Positions 54,722-64,000 of a DNA stretch of 64,000 nucleotides are shown in pieces. The translations under genes and the position numbers were made by a program. The DNA is from Streptomyces sp. NBC_00691 (GTDB lineage Bacteria > Actinomycetota > Actinomycetes > Streptomycetales > Streptomycetaceae): the NCBI RefSeq assembly GCF_036226665.1, contig NZ_CP109007.1, positions 2,706,501 through 2,770,500 of the forward strand, written 5' to 3'. The number at the start of each line of letters is the position of its first letter. Position 1 is the stretch's first letter. Under the pieces are notes generated by a model that was not told the DNA's origin, ran no database searches, and worked only from the letters and a program-made list of their open reading frames with translations.

Positions 54722-55084
54722 TCAGCCCGCGGTGACCGCCACGCGCAGCTGTCCGTCCGGGCCGGCCAGCAGGACCGGGGTCTCCGGGCCGCCCAGGTCC
54801 CGTACCGCCGCGCGGTCCTCGTCCGAAGCGGACTCGGCGCCGGACACGACGGCCGCCGCCTCCAGGGACCGGGCGCCGCTCGCCACCGCCATCGCGACCG
54901 CGGTGCGCAGGGCGCTCAGCTTGAGCGACTCCAGCTCCACCGTCCCCGCCACGTACGTACGACCGGTCTCGTCCCGTACGGCGGCCCCCTCGGGCACACC
55001 GTTGCGGGCGCGGGCGCTGCGCGCCAGCGTGATGATCTTGAGGTCCTCGGCGCCGAGGTCGCCGTGCTCGCTGCTGAGTGTCAT
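54722..55084 (-). CDS. Cytidine deaminase-like protein lacking the zinc site
   Basis: 120 aa. It aligns with bacterial cytidine deaminases (GRTYVAGTVELESLKLSALRTAVAMAVASGARSLEAAAVVSG corresponds to GRxYxGxNVENASxxLTxCAERxA), but the whole protein contains no cysteine: the catalytic C/H-A-E and the PCGxCR motif are replaced. Thus it cannot bind the catalytic zinc in the normal way. It occupies the place beside era and the hemolysin gene where a cytidine deaminase gene is expected. Confidence 0.8.
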   Translation of the reverse strand: MTLSSEHGDLGAEDLKIITLARSARARNGVPEGAAVRDETGRTYVAGTVELESLKLSALRTAVAMAVASGARSLEAAAVVSGAESASDEDRAAVRDLGGPETPVLLAGPDGQLRVAVTAG

Positions 55085-55179
55085 GCCCTGAGCATAGGTC
55101 CGCCGCGGAACGCGGCCGCGACGGCCCCGAGGCCCGACCGGCGACACCCCCGGTGCCGGCGGGCGCCCGGGCCGGGCTC

Positions 55180-56067
55180 TCAGCCCGCGACCGGGTACAT
55201 CGCCCCGCGGCGCCCCTCCGGCGACACCAGCCACTCCAGTTTCTCCGCCGTGCCGGCCTCCGGCAGCGGGGTGTGGAGCACGATCACCAGATCCGGGCGG
55301 GCCGGGACCCTCAACTGGGTCGCCTCGACGTACAGCGTGCCGACCAGCGGGTGCTCCAGCTCCTTGCGGTTCTGCCCGCCGGGGAGGATGTCCCGCCGCT
55401 CCCACAGCTCCGCGAACTCCGGGCTCAGCTCCTTGACCTCCTCGACGACCTGCCGGAAACCCTCGTCCTCGGGGCGCTCCGAGCACGCCGAACGGAACTG
55501 GGCGACGACCCGGGGGGCGATCTCCTCCCAGTGGCCCATGCGGGTGCGGTACAGAGGGTCGGTGAAGAAGGTGACCAGGCAGTTCTGCGCGCTGTCGGGA
55601 CCCATCCCGAGCACGATCGCCGCCGCGTCGTTGTAGAGGACGGTGTTCCAGTACGCGTCCATGATGTGCGCGGGGAACGGCATCCACGCGTCGATGAGCC
55701 GCCGCAGCCCGTCGCACATGTCCCGGTCCTCCGGGGCCGTCTCCGGCGCCGGCGGGTTCAGCGCCGCCAGGACGTACAGATGGCGCCGCTCCGCCGGGCT
55801 CAGCCGCAGCACCCGCGCCACCGAGTCGAGCACCTGCGGCGAGACCGTGATGTCCCGGCCCTGCTCCAGCCACTGGTACCAGGAGACGCCGACGCCCGCG
55901 AGGACCGCGACCTCCTCCCGGCGCAGCCCCGGCGTGCGGCGGCGCGCGCCGCCGTCGGGGAGACCCGCCTCCGCGGGGCTCACCCGGGCCCGACGGCTCA
56001 TCAGGAACTCGCGCAGTTCGCCGAGTCGGTGCTGCTTCGTCGTGGTGCTCTCGAGCGCGGTGGCCAC
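55180..56067 (-). CDS. XRE family regulator with MmyB-like ligand domain
   Basis: 295 aa from the GTG at 56067, preceded by GGGGGAGG at 8 bp. Helix-turn-helix RRTPGLRREEVAVLAGVGVSWYQWLEQGRDITVSPQVLDSVARVL (about 42-86), then the MmyB-like domain (PAHIMDAYWNTVLYNDAAAIVLG). Paralogue of 27119-28108; also divergent from a DHA2 pump, with the shared octamer CAGGATAA in between. Confidence 0.9.
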   Translation of the reverse strand: MATALESTTTKQHRLGELREFLMSRRARVSPAEAGLPDGGARRRTPGLRREEVAVLAGVGVSWYQWLEQGRDITVSPQVLDSVARVLRLSPAERRHLYVLAALNPPAPETAPEDRDMCDGLRRLIDAWMPFPAHIMDAYWNTVLYNDAAAIVLGMGPDSAQNCLVTFFTDPLYRTRMGHWEEIAPRVVAQFRSACSERPEDEGFRQVVEEVKELSPEFAELWERRDILPGGQNRKELEHPLVGTLYVEATQLRVPARPDLVIVLHTPLPEAGTAEKLEWLVSPEGRRGAMYPVAG

Positions 56068-56106
56068 GTGTGCTTCCTCCCCCTGGATGCCTGGTGGTAC
56101 GACCAA

Positions 56107-56114
56107 CAGGATAA
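56107..56114 (+). promoter_or_regulatory. CAGGATAA element shared with the other XRE/MFS intergenic region
   Basis: Ends 46 bp before the MFS start; the copy at 28158-28165 ends 45 bp before its MFS start. GGATAA could be a -10 element or a regulator half-site; ACCA and GGTGGTAC lie just upstream. Confidence 0.4.
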
Positions 56115-56159
56115 GTTCCCGCTCCCCAGCCTTGTTCCCGGACGCCGAAGGTAGGGGTC

Positions 56160-57575
56160 ATGGCAACCCTGACCTCTCCCCCCGCGGACACCGGCACCGA
56201 GACCGCCCCTCAGGCCGCTCCCCCCGTCCTCACCGGCCGCACCCGGCTCATCCTCTTCGTGCTGTGCGCCGCCCAGTTCATGGTCGCGCTCGACTTCTCC
56301 GTGCTGAACGTGGCGCTGCCCGTCCTCGGCGCCGACCTCGGCCTCGGCCAGTCCGCCCTCCAGTGGGCGGTCACCGCCTTCGCGCTGCCCTCCGGAGGCT
56401 TCCTGCTCCTCTTCGGCCGCGTCGGCGACCTCTACGGACGCAAGAAGCTGTTCCTCGCCGGACTCGCCCTCTTCGGCCTCGCCTCGCTGCTCGCCACCTT
56501 CGCCTGGAACCCGGCCGCCTTCCTCACCGCACGCGCCCTCCAGGGCATCGGCGCCGCCGCGATCGTGCCCACCGGCATGTCCCTGCTGACCACGACCTTC
56601 CCCGAGGGGCCGCTGCGCGACAAGGCGCTCGGCATCTCCGGCACCCTGCTCTCGCTCGGCTTCACCGTCGGCATGGTCCTCGGCGGCGTCATGACGGACA
56701 CCCTCGGCTGGCGCTCCACCATGGGTCTGCTCGCCCTCTTCGCCGTGATCGTGCTGCCGCTGGCCCCCGGACTGCTCCCCGAGTCCCGCACCCCCGAGCG
56801 CCCCCGTCTCGACGTGCCCGGCGCGGTGACCGTCACCGGTGGTCTGCTCGCCCTGATCTACGCCCTGTCCACGGCCGCCGAGCGGGGCTTCGGCGGCACG
56901 GACGTGCTGGTCACCCTGGCGGCGGGGATCGTGCTGCTCGCGGTGTTCGTGCGGGTCGAGTCCCGGCACGCGGCCCCGCTGGTGTCGCTGCCGATGCTGC
57001 GGCGCCGCACGGTCGCCTTCGGCAACCTGGGCGGTCTGATCACCTTCTCGATGATGTCGACCGTCGTCTTCGTCCTCACCCTGTACCTGCAGGAGACGCT
57101 CGGCCTGTCGGCCTTCGCGACCGGACTGGTCTTCGGCGTGCAGGGCGTGATGTCGGTCGTGGCCGGCATGCTCGCGCCGAGGGTGATCGGCCGGATCGGC
57201 ACCCGCGCCACCCTGGTCGGCTCGCTGGCCGGTCAGGGCGTGCTGACGGCCGCACTGCTCGGCCTGGGCGAGGACTCGGGCGTGGTGCTGGCGACCGTCG
57301 CCGTCTCGCTGGCCTCGATGTGCCACCTCGGCGCGATCATCTCGTACGGACTGACCGTCACCTCGGGCGTCCCGGACGCGGAGCAGGGCCTGGCGACCGG
57401 TCTGGTGACGACCACCCAGCAGGTCGGCCTCACGATCGGCATCCCACTGCTGGGCGTGCTCGCCACCACGGGCGGCGACCTGTTCGGAGGCGTGCGCACG
57501 GTCCTCGTCCTGGACGCGGCGATCGTCCTCGGCACGGCGGTCCTGGTCGGCCTCGGCCTGCGGCGCCGGTCCTGA
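56160..57575 (+). CDS. MFS transporter, DHA2-type
   Basis: 471 aa, about 14 membrane segments: FMVALDFSVLNVALPVLGADL (motif D1), LLFGRVGDLYGRKKLFLAGL (motif A), GTLLSLGFTVGMVLGGVMTDTLGWRSTM (motif C). Divergent from the XRE/MmyB regulator that most likely controls it. Confidence 0.92.
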   Translation: MATLTSPPADTGTETAPQAAPPVLTGRTRLILFVLCAAQFMVALDFSVLNVALPVLGADLGLGQSALQWAVTAFALPSGGFLLLFGRVGDLYGRKKLFLAGLALFGLASLLATFAWNPAAFLTARALQGIGAAAIVPTGMSLLTTTFPEGPLRDKALGISGTLLSLGFTVGMVLGGVMTDTLGWRSTMGLLALFAVIVLPLAPGLLPESRTPERPRLDVPGAVTVTGGLLALIYALSTAAERGFGGTDVLVTLAAGIVLLAVFVRVESRHAAPLVSLPMLRRRTVAFGNLGGLITFSMMSTVVFVLTLYLQETLGLSAFATGLVFGVQGVMSVVAGMLAPRVIGRIGTRATLVGSLAGQGVLTAALLGLGEDSGVVLATVAVSLASMCHLGAIISYGLTVTSGVPDAEQGLATGLVTTTQQVGLTIGIPLLGVLATTGGDLFGGVRTVLVLDAAIVLGTAVLVGLGLRRRS

Positions 57576-57593
57576 ACCACGCCGGCGGGAGAG

Positions 57594-57947
57594 CTACGGC
57601 CTGTCGAGACGGAGCCGTACGGCCTTCGGCAGACCCGCGACCACCAGGTCGTACGAGTCCTCGACGAGCTCCCGGACCATGCGGTCCGGGAGCTCTCCGA
57701 CGCTCACCGTGTTCCAGTGCCGCTTGTTCATGTGATAGCCCGGGGTGATCGCCGGATGCTCCTCACGGAGCCGTACGGCGTCGTCCGGATCGCACTTGAG
57801 GTTGACCCGCAGCGGCTCGGCCTCGAGCCACGAGAGCGCGAACAGCTTCCCGGCGACCTTGAAGACGGAGACGTCGGGCCCGAACGGGAACTCCTCCGCC
57901 GCGTCGTTGAAGTCCAGGCAGAGGGCGCGCAGCTCGTCGGGGGTCAT
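57594..57947 (-). CDS. MmcQ/YjbR family protein
   Basis: 117 aa. TPDELRALCLDFNDAAEEFPFGPDVSVFKVAGKLFAL, LRVNLKCDPDDAVRLREEHPAITPGYHMNKRHWNTV: typical YjbR (CyaY-like) fold, which binds DNA in some members. Its start overlaps the hemolysin-type gene stop by 4 bp. Confidence 0.9.
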   Translation of the reverse strand: MTPDELRALCLDFNDAAEEFPFGPDVSVFKVAGKLFALSWLEAEPLRVNLKCDPDDAVRLREEHPAITPGYHMNKRHWNTVSVGELPDRMVRELVEDSYDLVVAGLPKAVRLRLDRP

Positions 57948-59239
57948 GCCTGCTTCTCCTCCGGTTCCAGGGGTTCCACCAGAACGGTGACGATCTTGTT
58001 CCGGCGGCCGGCCGGGGACTCGGCCGTCAGCCGCAGCGAACGCCCGTCCGGCAGCTCCACGACCGCCTTGGCGCCCGAGATCGGCACCCGGCCGAGCGCC
58101 TTCGCGAGCAGTCCGCCGACGGTCTCCACATCCTCGTCGTCGTACTCGTCGGGCCCCAGGCCGTACAGCTCGCCCAGGTCGCCGATGTCGAGGCGCGCGG
58201 TGACCCGGTGACTGCCCCCGCCGAGGTCCTGGACCGGCGGCAGCTCCCGGTCGTACTCGTCGGTGATCTCGCCGACGATCTCCTCCAGGATGTCCTCGAT
58301 GGTGACGATCCCGGCCGTGCCGCCGTACTCGTCGATCACGACCGCGACGTGGTTGCGCTCCTGCTGCATCTCGCGCAGCAGGTCACCGGCGTTCTTGGTG
58401 TCGGGCACGAAGGTGGCGGGCCGCATCGCCGTCGACAGCACGTCGGACTCGGAGTCCCGGTTGATGTGCGTCTTGCGGACCAGGTCCTTCAGATACACGA
58501 TGCCGACGATGTCGTCCTCGTTCTCCCCGGTGACGGGGATACGCGAGAAGCCGGAACGCAGCGCGAGGGTGAGGGCCTGACGGATCGTCTTGTACCGCTC
58601 GATGCAGATGAGGTCGGTACGAGGCACCATCACCTCCCGTACGAGCGTGTCGCCCAGCTCGAAGACGGAGTGCACCATGCGGCGCTCCTCGTCCTCGATC
58701 AGCGACTCCTGCTCGGCGAGGTCCACCATGGCCCGCAGCTCGGCCTCGGAGGCGAAGGGCCCCTTGCGGAAGCCCTTGCCGGGGGTCAGCGCGTTGCCGA
58801 TGAGGATCAGCAGCTGCGGGATCGGCCCCATGATCCGGGCCAGCGGCAGCAGCACGTACGCGGCGGCCGTCGCCGTGTTCAGCGGGTGCTGGCGGCCGAT
58901 GGTGCGCGGCGAGACGCCCACGGCCACGTACGACACGAGGACCATCACGACGATGGCGACGAGCAGCGCCTCCCAGGTCTCCGGGAAGGCTTCGATGCAG
59001 GCGTACGTGACGAGGACGCCGGCCCCCATCTCGCAGGCGACCCGCACCAGCAGGGCCACGTTGAGGTAGCGGGTGGGGTCGGAGGCGACCTGGGCGAGCT
59101 TCTCGGCCCCGCGCCGGCCGGATCGTACGGCCTCGGCGGCGCGGAAGGTGGAGACGCGCGCGAGACCGGCCTCGGCGCAGGCGGCGAGCCAGGCCACGAT
59201 GACCAGGGCCACGGCACCGAGGATCAGCGAAACGTCCAT
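57944..59239 (-). CDS. CorC/hemolysin family membrane protein with CBS pair
   Basis: 431 aa from the ATG at 59239. N-terminal DUF21 membrane domain (four segments, first VSLILGAVALVIVAWLAACAEAGL), CBS pair (VREVMVPRTDLICIERYKTIRQAL; VLSTAMRPATFVPDTKNAGDLL; VVIDEYGGTAGIVTIEDILEEIVGEI) and C-terminal transporter-associated domain. Likely a magnesium/cobalt efflux or related protein. Part of phoH-ybeY-corC block. Confidence 0.92.
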   Translation of the reverse strand: MDVSLILGAVALVIVAWLAACAEAGLARVSTFRAAEAVRSGRRGAEKLAQVASDPTRYLNVALLVRVACEMGAGVLVTYACIEAFPETWEALLVAIVVMVLVSYVAVGVSPRTIGRQHPLNTATAAAYVLLPLARIMGPIPQLLILIGNALTPGKGFRKGPFASEAELRAMVDLAEQESLIEDEERRMVHSVFELGDTLVREVMVPRTDLICIERYKTIRQALTLALRSGFSRIPVTGENEDDIVGIVYLKDLVRKTHINRDSESDVLSTAMRPATFVPDTKNAGDLLREMQQERNHVAVVIDEYGGTAGIVTIEDILEEIVGEITDEYDRELPPVQDLGGGSHRVTARLDIGDLGELYGLGPDEYDDEDVETVGGLLAKALGRVPISGAKAVVELPDGRSLRLTAESPAGRRNKIVTVLVEPLEPEEKQA

Positions 59240-59244
59240 CGGGG

Positions 59245-59742
59245 TCAGGAGACGGTCGGCGCCGGGGACGGGCCGGTGAGGCCCTTCTCCTCGCGCCAGC
59301 CGTCGACGATCGCCGCCTGGAGGCCGAACATCTCGGCCTTCTCGTCGGGCTCCTCGTGGTCGTACCCGAGCAGGTGGAGCACACCGTGGACGGTGAGCAG
59401 CTGGAGCTCCTCGTCCATGGAGTGCTCCGTCGGCGCGTCCTTGCCCTGCTGGGTGGCGACCTCGGGGCAGAGCACGATGTCGCCCAGGAGCCCCTGCGGG
59501 GGCTCCTGGTCGTCCTTCGCCGGCGGGCGGAGCTCGTCCATCGGGAAGGACATGACGTCCGTCGGACCCGGCAGGTCCATCCACTGGATGTGGAGCTGCT
59601 CCATCGCCTCCGCGTCCACGACGATCACCGAGAGCTCGGAGAGCGGGTGGATGCGCATGCGCGCGAGCGCGTAGCGGGCGATGTCGAGGATCGCCTGCTC
59701 GTCGACCTCGGTACCGGACTCGTTGTTGACGTCGATCGACAT
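59245..59742 (-). CDS. ybeY: Endoribonuclease YbeY
   Basis: 165 aa. Zinc motif [21 protein letters not shown] (His at about 119, 123 and 129) and [10 protein letters not shown], characteristic of YbeY/UPF0054. Required for 16S rRNA 3' maturation and ribosome quality control. 5 bp from the corC-type gene and 12 bp after phoH. Confidence 0.95.
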   Translation of the reverse strand: MSIDVNNESGTEVDEQAILDIARYALARMRIHPLSELSVIVVDAEAMEQLHIQWMDLPGPTDVMSFPMDELRPPAKDDQEPPQGLLGDIVLCPEVATQQGKDAPTEHSMDEELQLLTVHGVLHLLGYDHEEPDEKAEMFGLQAAIVDGWREEKGLTGPSPAPTVS

Positions 59743-59754
59743 GTGTTCTGCGTT

Positions 59755-60819
<1,065 letters not shown>

Positions 60820-60963
60820 GGGCCGGCACTGTGGCCTGCACACACCTCCCGATGCAGGGCCGTCGCCGCTCGACCGCCTCTGGGCTACCAAGCCTACGAC
60901 TCGGTGCCGACAAGCCCGTAGCGGTTTACGGTGCCGCCGTGGGCGGCGGGCACCCCGCGTGTT

Positions 60964-62082
60964 CTACGTGTGTGCCGCGCGGAACCCGATCGTCGGCACC
61001 GCCCTGCGCAGCGGCCAGGGGCGGGCGGGAGCGGGGAGGAGCCGCTCCAGGAAGGCGTAGCGGTCGCGCAGGGCCTCGGGGTCCTGGCTCTCGTGGACCT
61101 GGACGTGCTGCCACCACGCGGCGATCTCGCCCCAGGTGGGGGCTGACAGGGAGCCGCCGAACTCCTGGACGGAGAGGGCGGCGGTGAGCCCGGCGAAGGC
61201 GAGGCGGTCGGCGAGCGGCCAGTCGGCGAGGGTGCCGGTGACGAAGCCGGCGACGAAGACGTCCCCGGCGCCGGTCGGGTCGAGGGCGGAGACCTGGATG
61301 GCGGGCACCTCGGCGGTCTCGCCGGTGCCGCCGTCGACGGCGTAGGCGCCCTCGGAACCGAGGGTGACGACGGCGTAGCGGACCTTGTCGGCGAGGGCGC
61401 GGGCGGCGGCCCGGGGGCAGTCGGTCCGGGTGTAGCGCATCGCCTCGGCGGCGTTCGGCAGGAAGGCCTCGCAGTGCGCGAGGTCGGTGAGGCCGGCCAG
61501 GTCCCAGCGGCCGGTGTCGTCCCAGCCGACGTCGGCGAAGACCTTGGCGCCGCCGCGTGCGGCCTGGGCGACCCAGTCCTCGGCGCGGCCGGGGACGAGG
61601 GAGGCGACGGCCGCACGCGCGTGCGGCGGATAGGCGGGCAGGGCGCCGTCCGACGGCGGGGCCTCGTGGCCGTGGGAGACCATCGTGCGCTCGCCCTCGT
61701 AGGCCATGGAGACCGTGACCGGGGAGTGCCAGCCGGGGACGGTGCGGGAGAGCGACAGATCGATCCCCTCGCCCTGTTCGAGCGCGTCCCAGCAGTACTC
61801 GCCGTAGTGGTCGTCGCCGAAGGCGGCGGCGAGGGAGGTGCGGAGCCCCAGCCGGGCGAGGGCGGTGGCCATGTTGGCGACGCCGCCTGGGCTGGAGCCC
61901 ATGCCGCGGGCCCAGGACTCGGTGCCGCGGACGGGTGCGGAGTCGAGGCCGGTGAAGATGATGTCGAGGAAGACAGTGCCGGTCAGGAAGACGTCGCAGG
62001 CGGGGTCGGTGGGCTCGCGCAGGCACACCAACGGGTCGACCCCGGCGTCCTGTTGCGGTTGGTCTCCCCTTGCTGTGGTCAC
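60964..62082 (-). CDS. PfkB family carbohydrate kinase
   Basis: 372 aa from the GTG at 62082 (GGGGAG 6 bp upstream). PfkB signatures: SSPGGVANMATALARLGL near the N-terminus and DPTGAGDVFVAGFVTGTLADW (catalytic Asp in GAGD) in the C-terminal half. Phosphorylates a sugar or nucleoside; substrate unclear. About 30 N-terminal residues (TTARGDQPQQDAGVDPL) precede the fold. Confidence 0.9.
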   Translation of the reverse strand: MTTARGDQPQQDAGVDPLVCLREPTDPACDVFLTGTVFLDIIFTGLDSAPVRGTESWARGMGSSPGGVANMATALARLGLRTSLAAAFGDDHYGEYCWDALEQGEGIDLSLSRTVPGWHSPVTVSMAYEGERTMVSHGHEAPPSDGALPAYPPHARAAVASLVPGRAEDWVAQAARGGAKVFADVGWDDTGRWDLAGLTDLAHCEAFLPNAAEAMRYTRTDCPRAAARALADKVRYAVVTLGSEGAYAVDGGTGETAEVPAIQVSALDPTGAGDVFVAGFVTGTLADWPLADRLAFAGLTAALSVQEFGGSLSAPTWGEIAAWWQHVQVHESQDPEALRDRYAFLERLLPAPARPWPLRRAVPTIGFRAAHT

Positions 62083-62350
62083 GGCGGACTCCCCGGTCGT
62101 GGTGCGTGGATCGGCACCGTGGTGCGGATCTGGACAGTGTGCCCGATGGGTCTTGAGAGACGGGGTGACACGACACGACGCTCGCGCGATACCCATCCCA
62201 ATCGACTCCAAACCAATTGTGACCCGTATCACGGACCGAATCGGGGGATTCCACCTTCTCCGCTCACTCGGATGCTTGATACACATGGTGCCGCGACCCC
62301 GTGGTCCACCGGGCGCCGTCTCACATCCCTGTTCAGTTCCTGGAACGCCC
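62083..62350. other. Intergenic divergent region
   Basis: 268 bp between the kinase and MFS genes. It contains a lower-GC part (62190-62280) with a GTGA-N6-TCAC repeat at 62219-62232. It should hold both divergent promoters. No gene seen. Confidence 0.4.
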
Positions 62351-63679
62351 ATGTCGTCGCGCCCGCGCGTCCCGGGGGCCCTCGTCGCCCTCGTCTCCCT
62401 CTTCACCGCCGGTTACCTCGCCCCGTACCTGCTGCCGACCGTCGTCGGCCGGCTCTCCGCCGGGCTCGGCCTCACTCCGGCACAGGCGGGCCTCGTGGGC
62501 TCCGTCCTGCTCCTCGGCTCCTCCACCGCAGGCTTCACGCTCGCCGCCCGCGGGGAACGGATCGGCCCCCGCCGGGCGGCCCGCGCGGGCCTGCTCGCGA
62601 TGGCGGTGGGATACGGCTCCGCCGCCGCGACCGGCATCGTGCCCCTGGTGGTCGCGGGCGCGGTCCTCGGCGGCTTCGGCTCCGGTACGGCGACGGCGGT
62701 GGCGGCGGCCGGTATCGCCGGGCAGCGGGACCCGCACCGGGCCTCCACGCTCGGCCTGCTCTCGGTCTCGGCCACGGCGGGTGCGCTCTACCTCACCCTC
62801 CCGCACCTCTCCGGCGGCCACGCGCCGCCCCTGCTCGCGATCGCCTGCGCGGCGGCCCTGGTGTGGCCGCTGACGTCCAGGCTCCCGGGCGCCGTCCGGG
62901 AGCCCCGCGAGGCGGCCCCGACCGGCCCGCTCCCCCACCGCCCGGCGGGAGCGGTCCTGGCAGGCGGCATCCTGCTCTGGTCGCTCTCCCAGAACGCCCT
63001 GTGGGGCGTGAGCGGCCGCATCGGCCTCACCCAGGCCGGTCTCTCCGAGGTCACCGTGGGCGCGGTGTTCGCGGCGGCCCTCGGCGCGGGACTCCTGGGC
63101 GTCACGGCGGCCGGCGCACTCGGCTCCCGCCTGGGCCGGGCGGTGCCGATCGGTGTGGGCACGCTCCTCATCGCCGGCTGCGTCCTGCTCAGCTCGGCGG
63201 CCGGGGACCTCGCGTCCTTCGCGACCGGAGAGATCCTGTGGAACGCCTGCTACCCGGTGGTCCTCTCCTACCTCCTGGGCCTGGCCGCCTCCCTCGACCC
63301 CCGGGGCCGCTGGGCGGTCCTGGTCGGCGCGGCGTCCTCCCTGGGCGTGGCCTGCGGCCCCCTGGCGGGAAGCCTGCTGTCGGAGAGCGCCGGATACCCG
63401 GGCATGGGCCTGGTCCTGTGCGCCCTGCTGACGCTGGTCGCCGTCCCGATGACCGCGGTGGCCCGCCATGTCTCGGGCCGCCCCCTGGTCCCGGGCTCCG
63501 TGCGGCGCAGGGGCGGTGCGGCGGGCGCGGTCCTGGCGGGCACGGCGGCGGCGACCCCGCCGACAGTCCCGCAGATGGGCGCACCGGAACAGGAGATCGC
63601 CCCGGTACGGGTCCCGACGGGCCGCCGGCGTCTCGTGAAGTCGGCCTACAGACTGGCGAGACCGAGCGACCGGGGCTGA
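62351..63679 (+). CDS. MFS-like transporter
   Basis: 442 aa from the ATG at 62351. About 12 membrane segments: LVALVSLFTAGYLAPYLLPTVVGRLSAGLGL, LGSSTAGFTLAARGERIGPRRAARAGLLAMAVG, AVPIGVGTLLIAGCVLLS. A Lys/Arg-rich soluble tail of about 60 residues follows. Motif A is weak. The start lacks a good Shine-Dalgarno; a nearby ATG at 62286 would add about 22 residues. Substrate unknown. Confidence 0.82.
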   Translation: MSSRPRVPGALVALVSLFTAGYLAPYLLPTVVGRLSAGLGLTPAQAGLVGSVLLLGSSTAGFTLAARGERIGPRRAARAGLLAMAVGYGSAAATGIVPLVVAGAVLGGFGSGTATAVAAAGIAGQRDPHRASTLGLLSVSATAGALYLTLPHLSGGHAPPLLAIACAAALVWPLTSRLPGAVREPREAAPTGPLPHRPAGAVLAGGILLWSLSQNALWGVSGRIGLTQAGLSEVTVGAVFAAALGAGLLGVTAAGALGSRLGRAVPIGVGTLLIAGCVLLSSAAGDLASFATGEILWNACYPVVLSYLLGLAASLDPRGRWAVLVGAASSLGVACGPLAGSLLSESAGYPGMGLVLCALLTLVAVPMTAVARHVSGRPLVPGSVRRRGGAAGAVLAGTAAATPPTVPQMGAPEQEIAPVRVPTGRRRLVKSAYRLARPSDRG

Positions 63680-63764
63680 GGGGGCGCCTGCGGCGCGGGG
63701 GCCGGGGCGGAGCCCCCGTTCGGGAAGCGGCGGGTGGGGAAGGGGCCCCGCCGCAGGCGCCCCC
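63680..63764. terminator. Bidirectional terminator-like long stem
   Basis: GGGGGCGCCTGCGGCG (63680-63695) pairs perfectly with 63749-63764 across a ~53-base loop that contains further G/C hairpins. It lies between convergent genes, starting right after the MFS stop. Confidence 0.6.
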
Positions 63765-63782
63765 CGCCCCCATCCCGCCCGC

Positions 63783-64000
63783 CTACTCCCCGTCGAACCC
63801 GTACGCCTCGACCTCGGCCAGGTACCGCGCCCGACGAGGCTCGTCGTCCTCCAGGAACGACGCCTCGAACGAGTTCCGCGCCAACTCCCGCAGCTGCTCC
63901 GACGACAGCCCCAGAGCCTCCCGCACCCCGTCGAAGTTGTCCCCCACATACCCCCCGAAGTACGCCGGGTCGTCGGAGTTCACGGTGACGAGCAGACCCG
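63783..64000 (-). CDS. add: Adenosine deaminase (C-terminal part only)
   Basis: The last 72 codons of a gene that enters from the right edge. [21 protein letters not shown] is the metal-binding Asp-Asp region of adenosine/adenine deaminases (the NSDDP motif), followed by a helical end. Deaminates adenosine (or adenine) to inosine (or hypoxanthine). The N-terminal His-x-His metal site is outside the window. Confidence 0.88.
   Translation of the reverse strand, partial: GLLVTVNSDDPAYFGGYVGDNFDGVREALGLSSEQLRELARNSFEASFLEDDEPRRARYLAEVEAYGFDGE

Overview
The window is chromosomal DNA of a high-GC actinomycete, almost certainly a Streptomyces. Evidence: very high GC with GC-rich third codon positions, many GTG starts, several apparently leaderless genes, class F sortase, DUF6243 and VC0807-type genes, and a gene order (nirBD, ppdK, dus, glyS, znuACB-zur, uppS, recO, leuA, M4 protease, era, corC-ybeY-phoH) that I recall from the conserved core of Streptomyces chromosomes. 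I see no rRNA, tRNA, CRISPR array, transposase gene or prophage.

Layout. 1-2.7 kb: a heterodimeric ABC exporter (one subunit cut by the window edge) and an FMN reductase with a SoxR-type operator. 2.8-7.3 kb: an aminotransferase, a beta-helix protein coupled to a small partner sharing a repeated sequence tag, then a secreted protein with its class F sortase, ending in a 179-bp near-perfect hairpin element. 7.6-10.1 kb: TSUP transporter and ferric-reductase-like flavoprotein. 10.3-14.5 kb: assimilatory nitrite reductase operon with a GlnR-like operator. 14.5-17.4 kb: TetR, MFS exporter and SDR, with one 21-bp operator in front of both TetR and MFS. 17.4-21.3 kb: VOC protein, truncated haemoglobin, PhoX-type protein, ArsR regulator and a vestige of a second PhoX-type gene. 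21.4-25.6 kb: ppdK and dusB. 25.7-32.8 kb: MFS and XRE/MFS drug-efflux genes, DUF6243, an aldo/keto reductase-TetR pair with a shared operator, and a membrane protein.

32.9-39.3 kb: glyS, then the zinc uptake system znuACB with Zur boxes and the zur gene, then uppS and recO. 39.3-42.7 kb: two small coupled genes, a broken XRE regulator, a membrane protein and a ferredoxin-NADP reductase. 42.8-46.6 kb: LuxR regulator, berberine-bridge-type flavoenzyme and a TerB-like protein. 47.0-50.4 kb: leuA with a leucine-rich leader peptide, and a cytoplasmic-type M4 protease with a probable emfourin inhibitor. 50.5-60.8 kb: the era/cdd/corC/ybeY/phoH housekeeping block, running leftward; between its genes lie a WxL-like surface-protein locus (51.4-54.5 kb) and a second XRE/MFS cassette (55.2-57.6 kb). 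61.0-64.0 kb: a PfkB-family kinase, an MFS protein and the C-terminus of adenosine deaminase.

Most genes are metabolic or housekeeping. The least explained parts are the beta-helix/tag pair, the WxL-like locus, the 179-bp hairpin element, and several local regulators with visible shared operators. Function calls rest on motif recognition in the translated sequence; no database search was possible.
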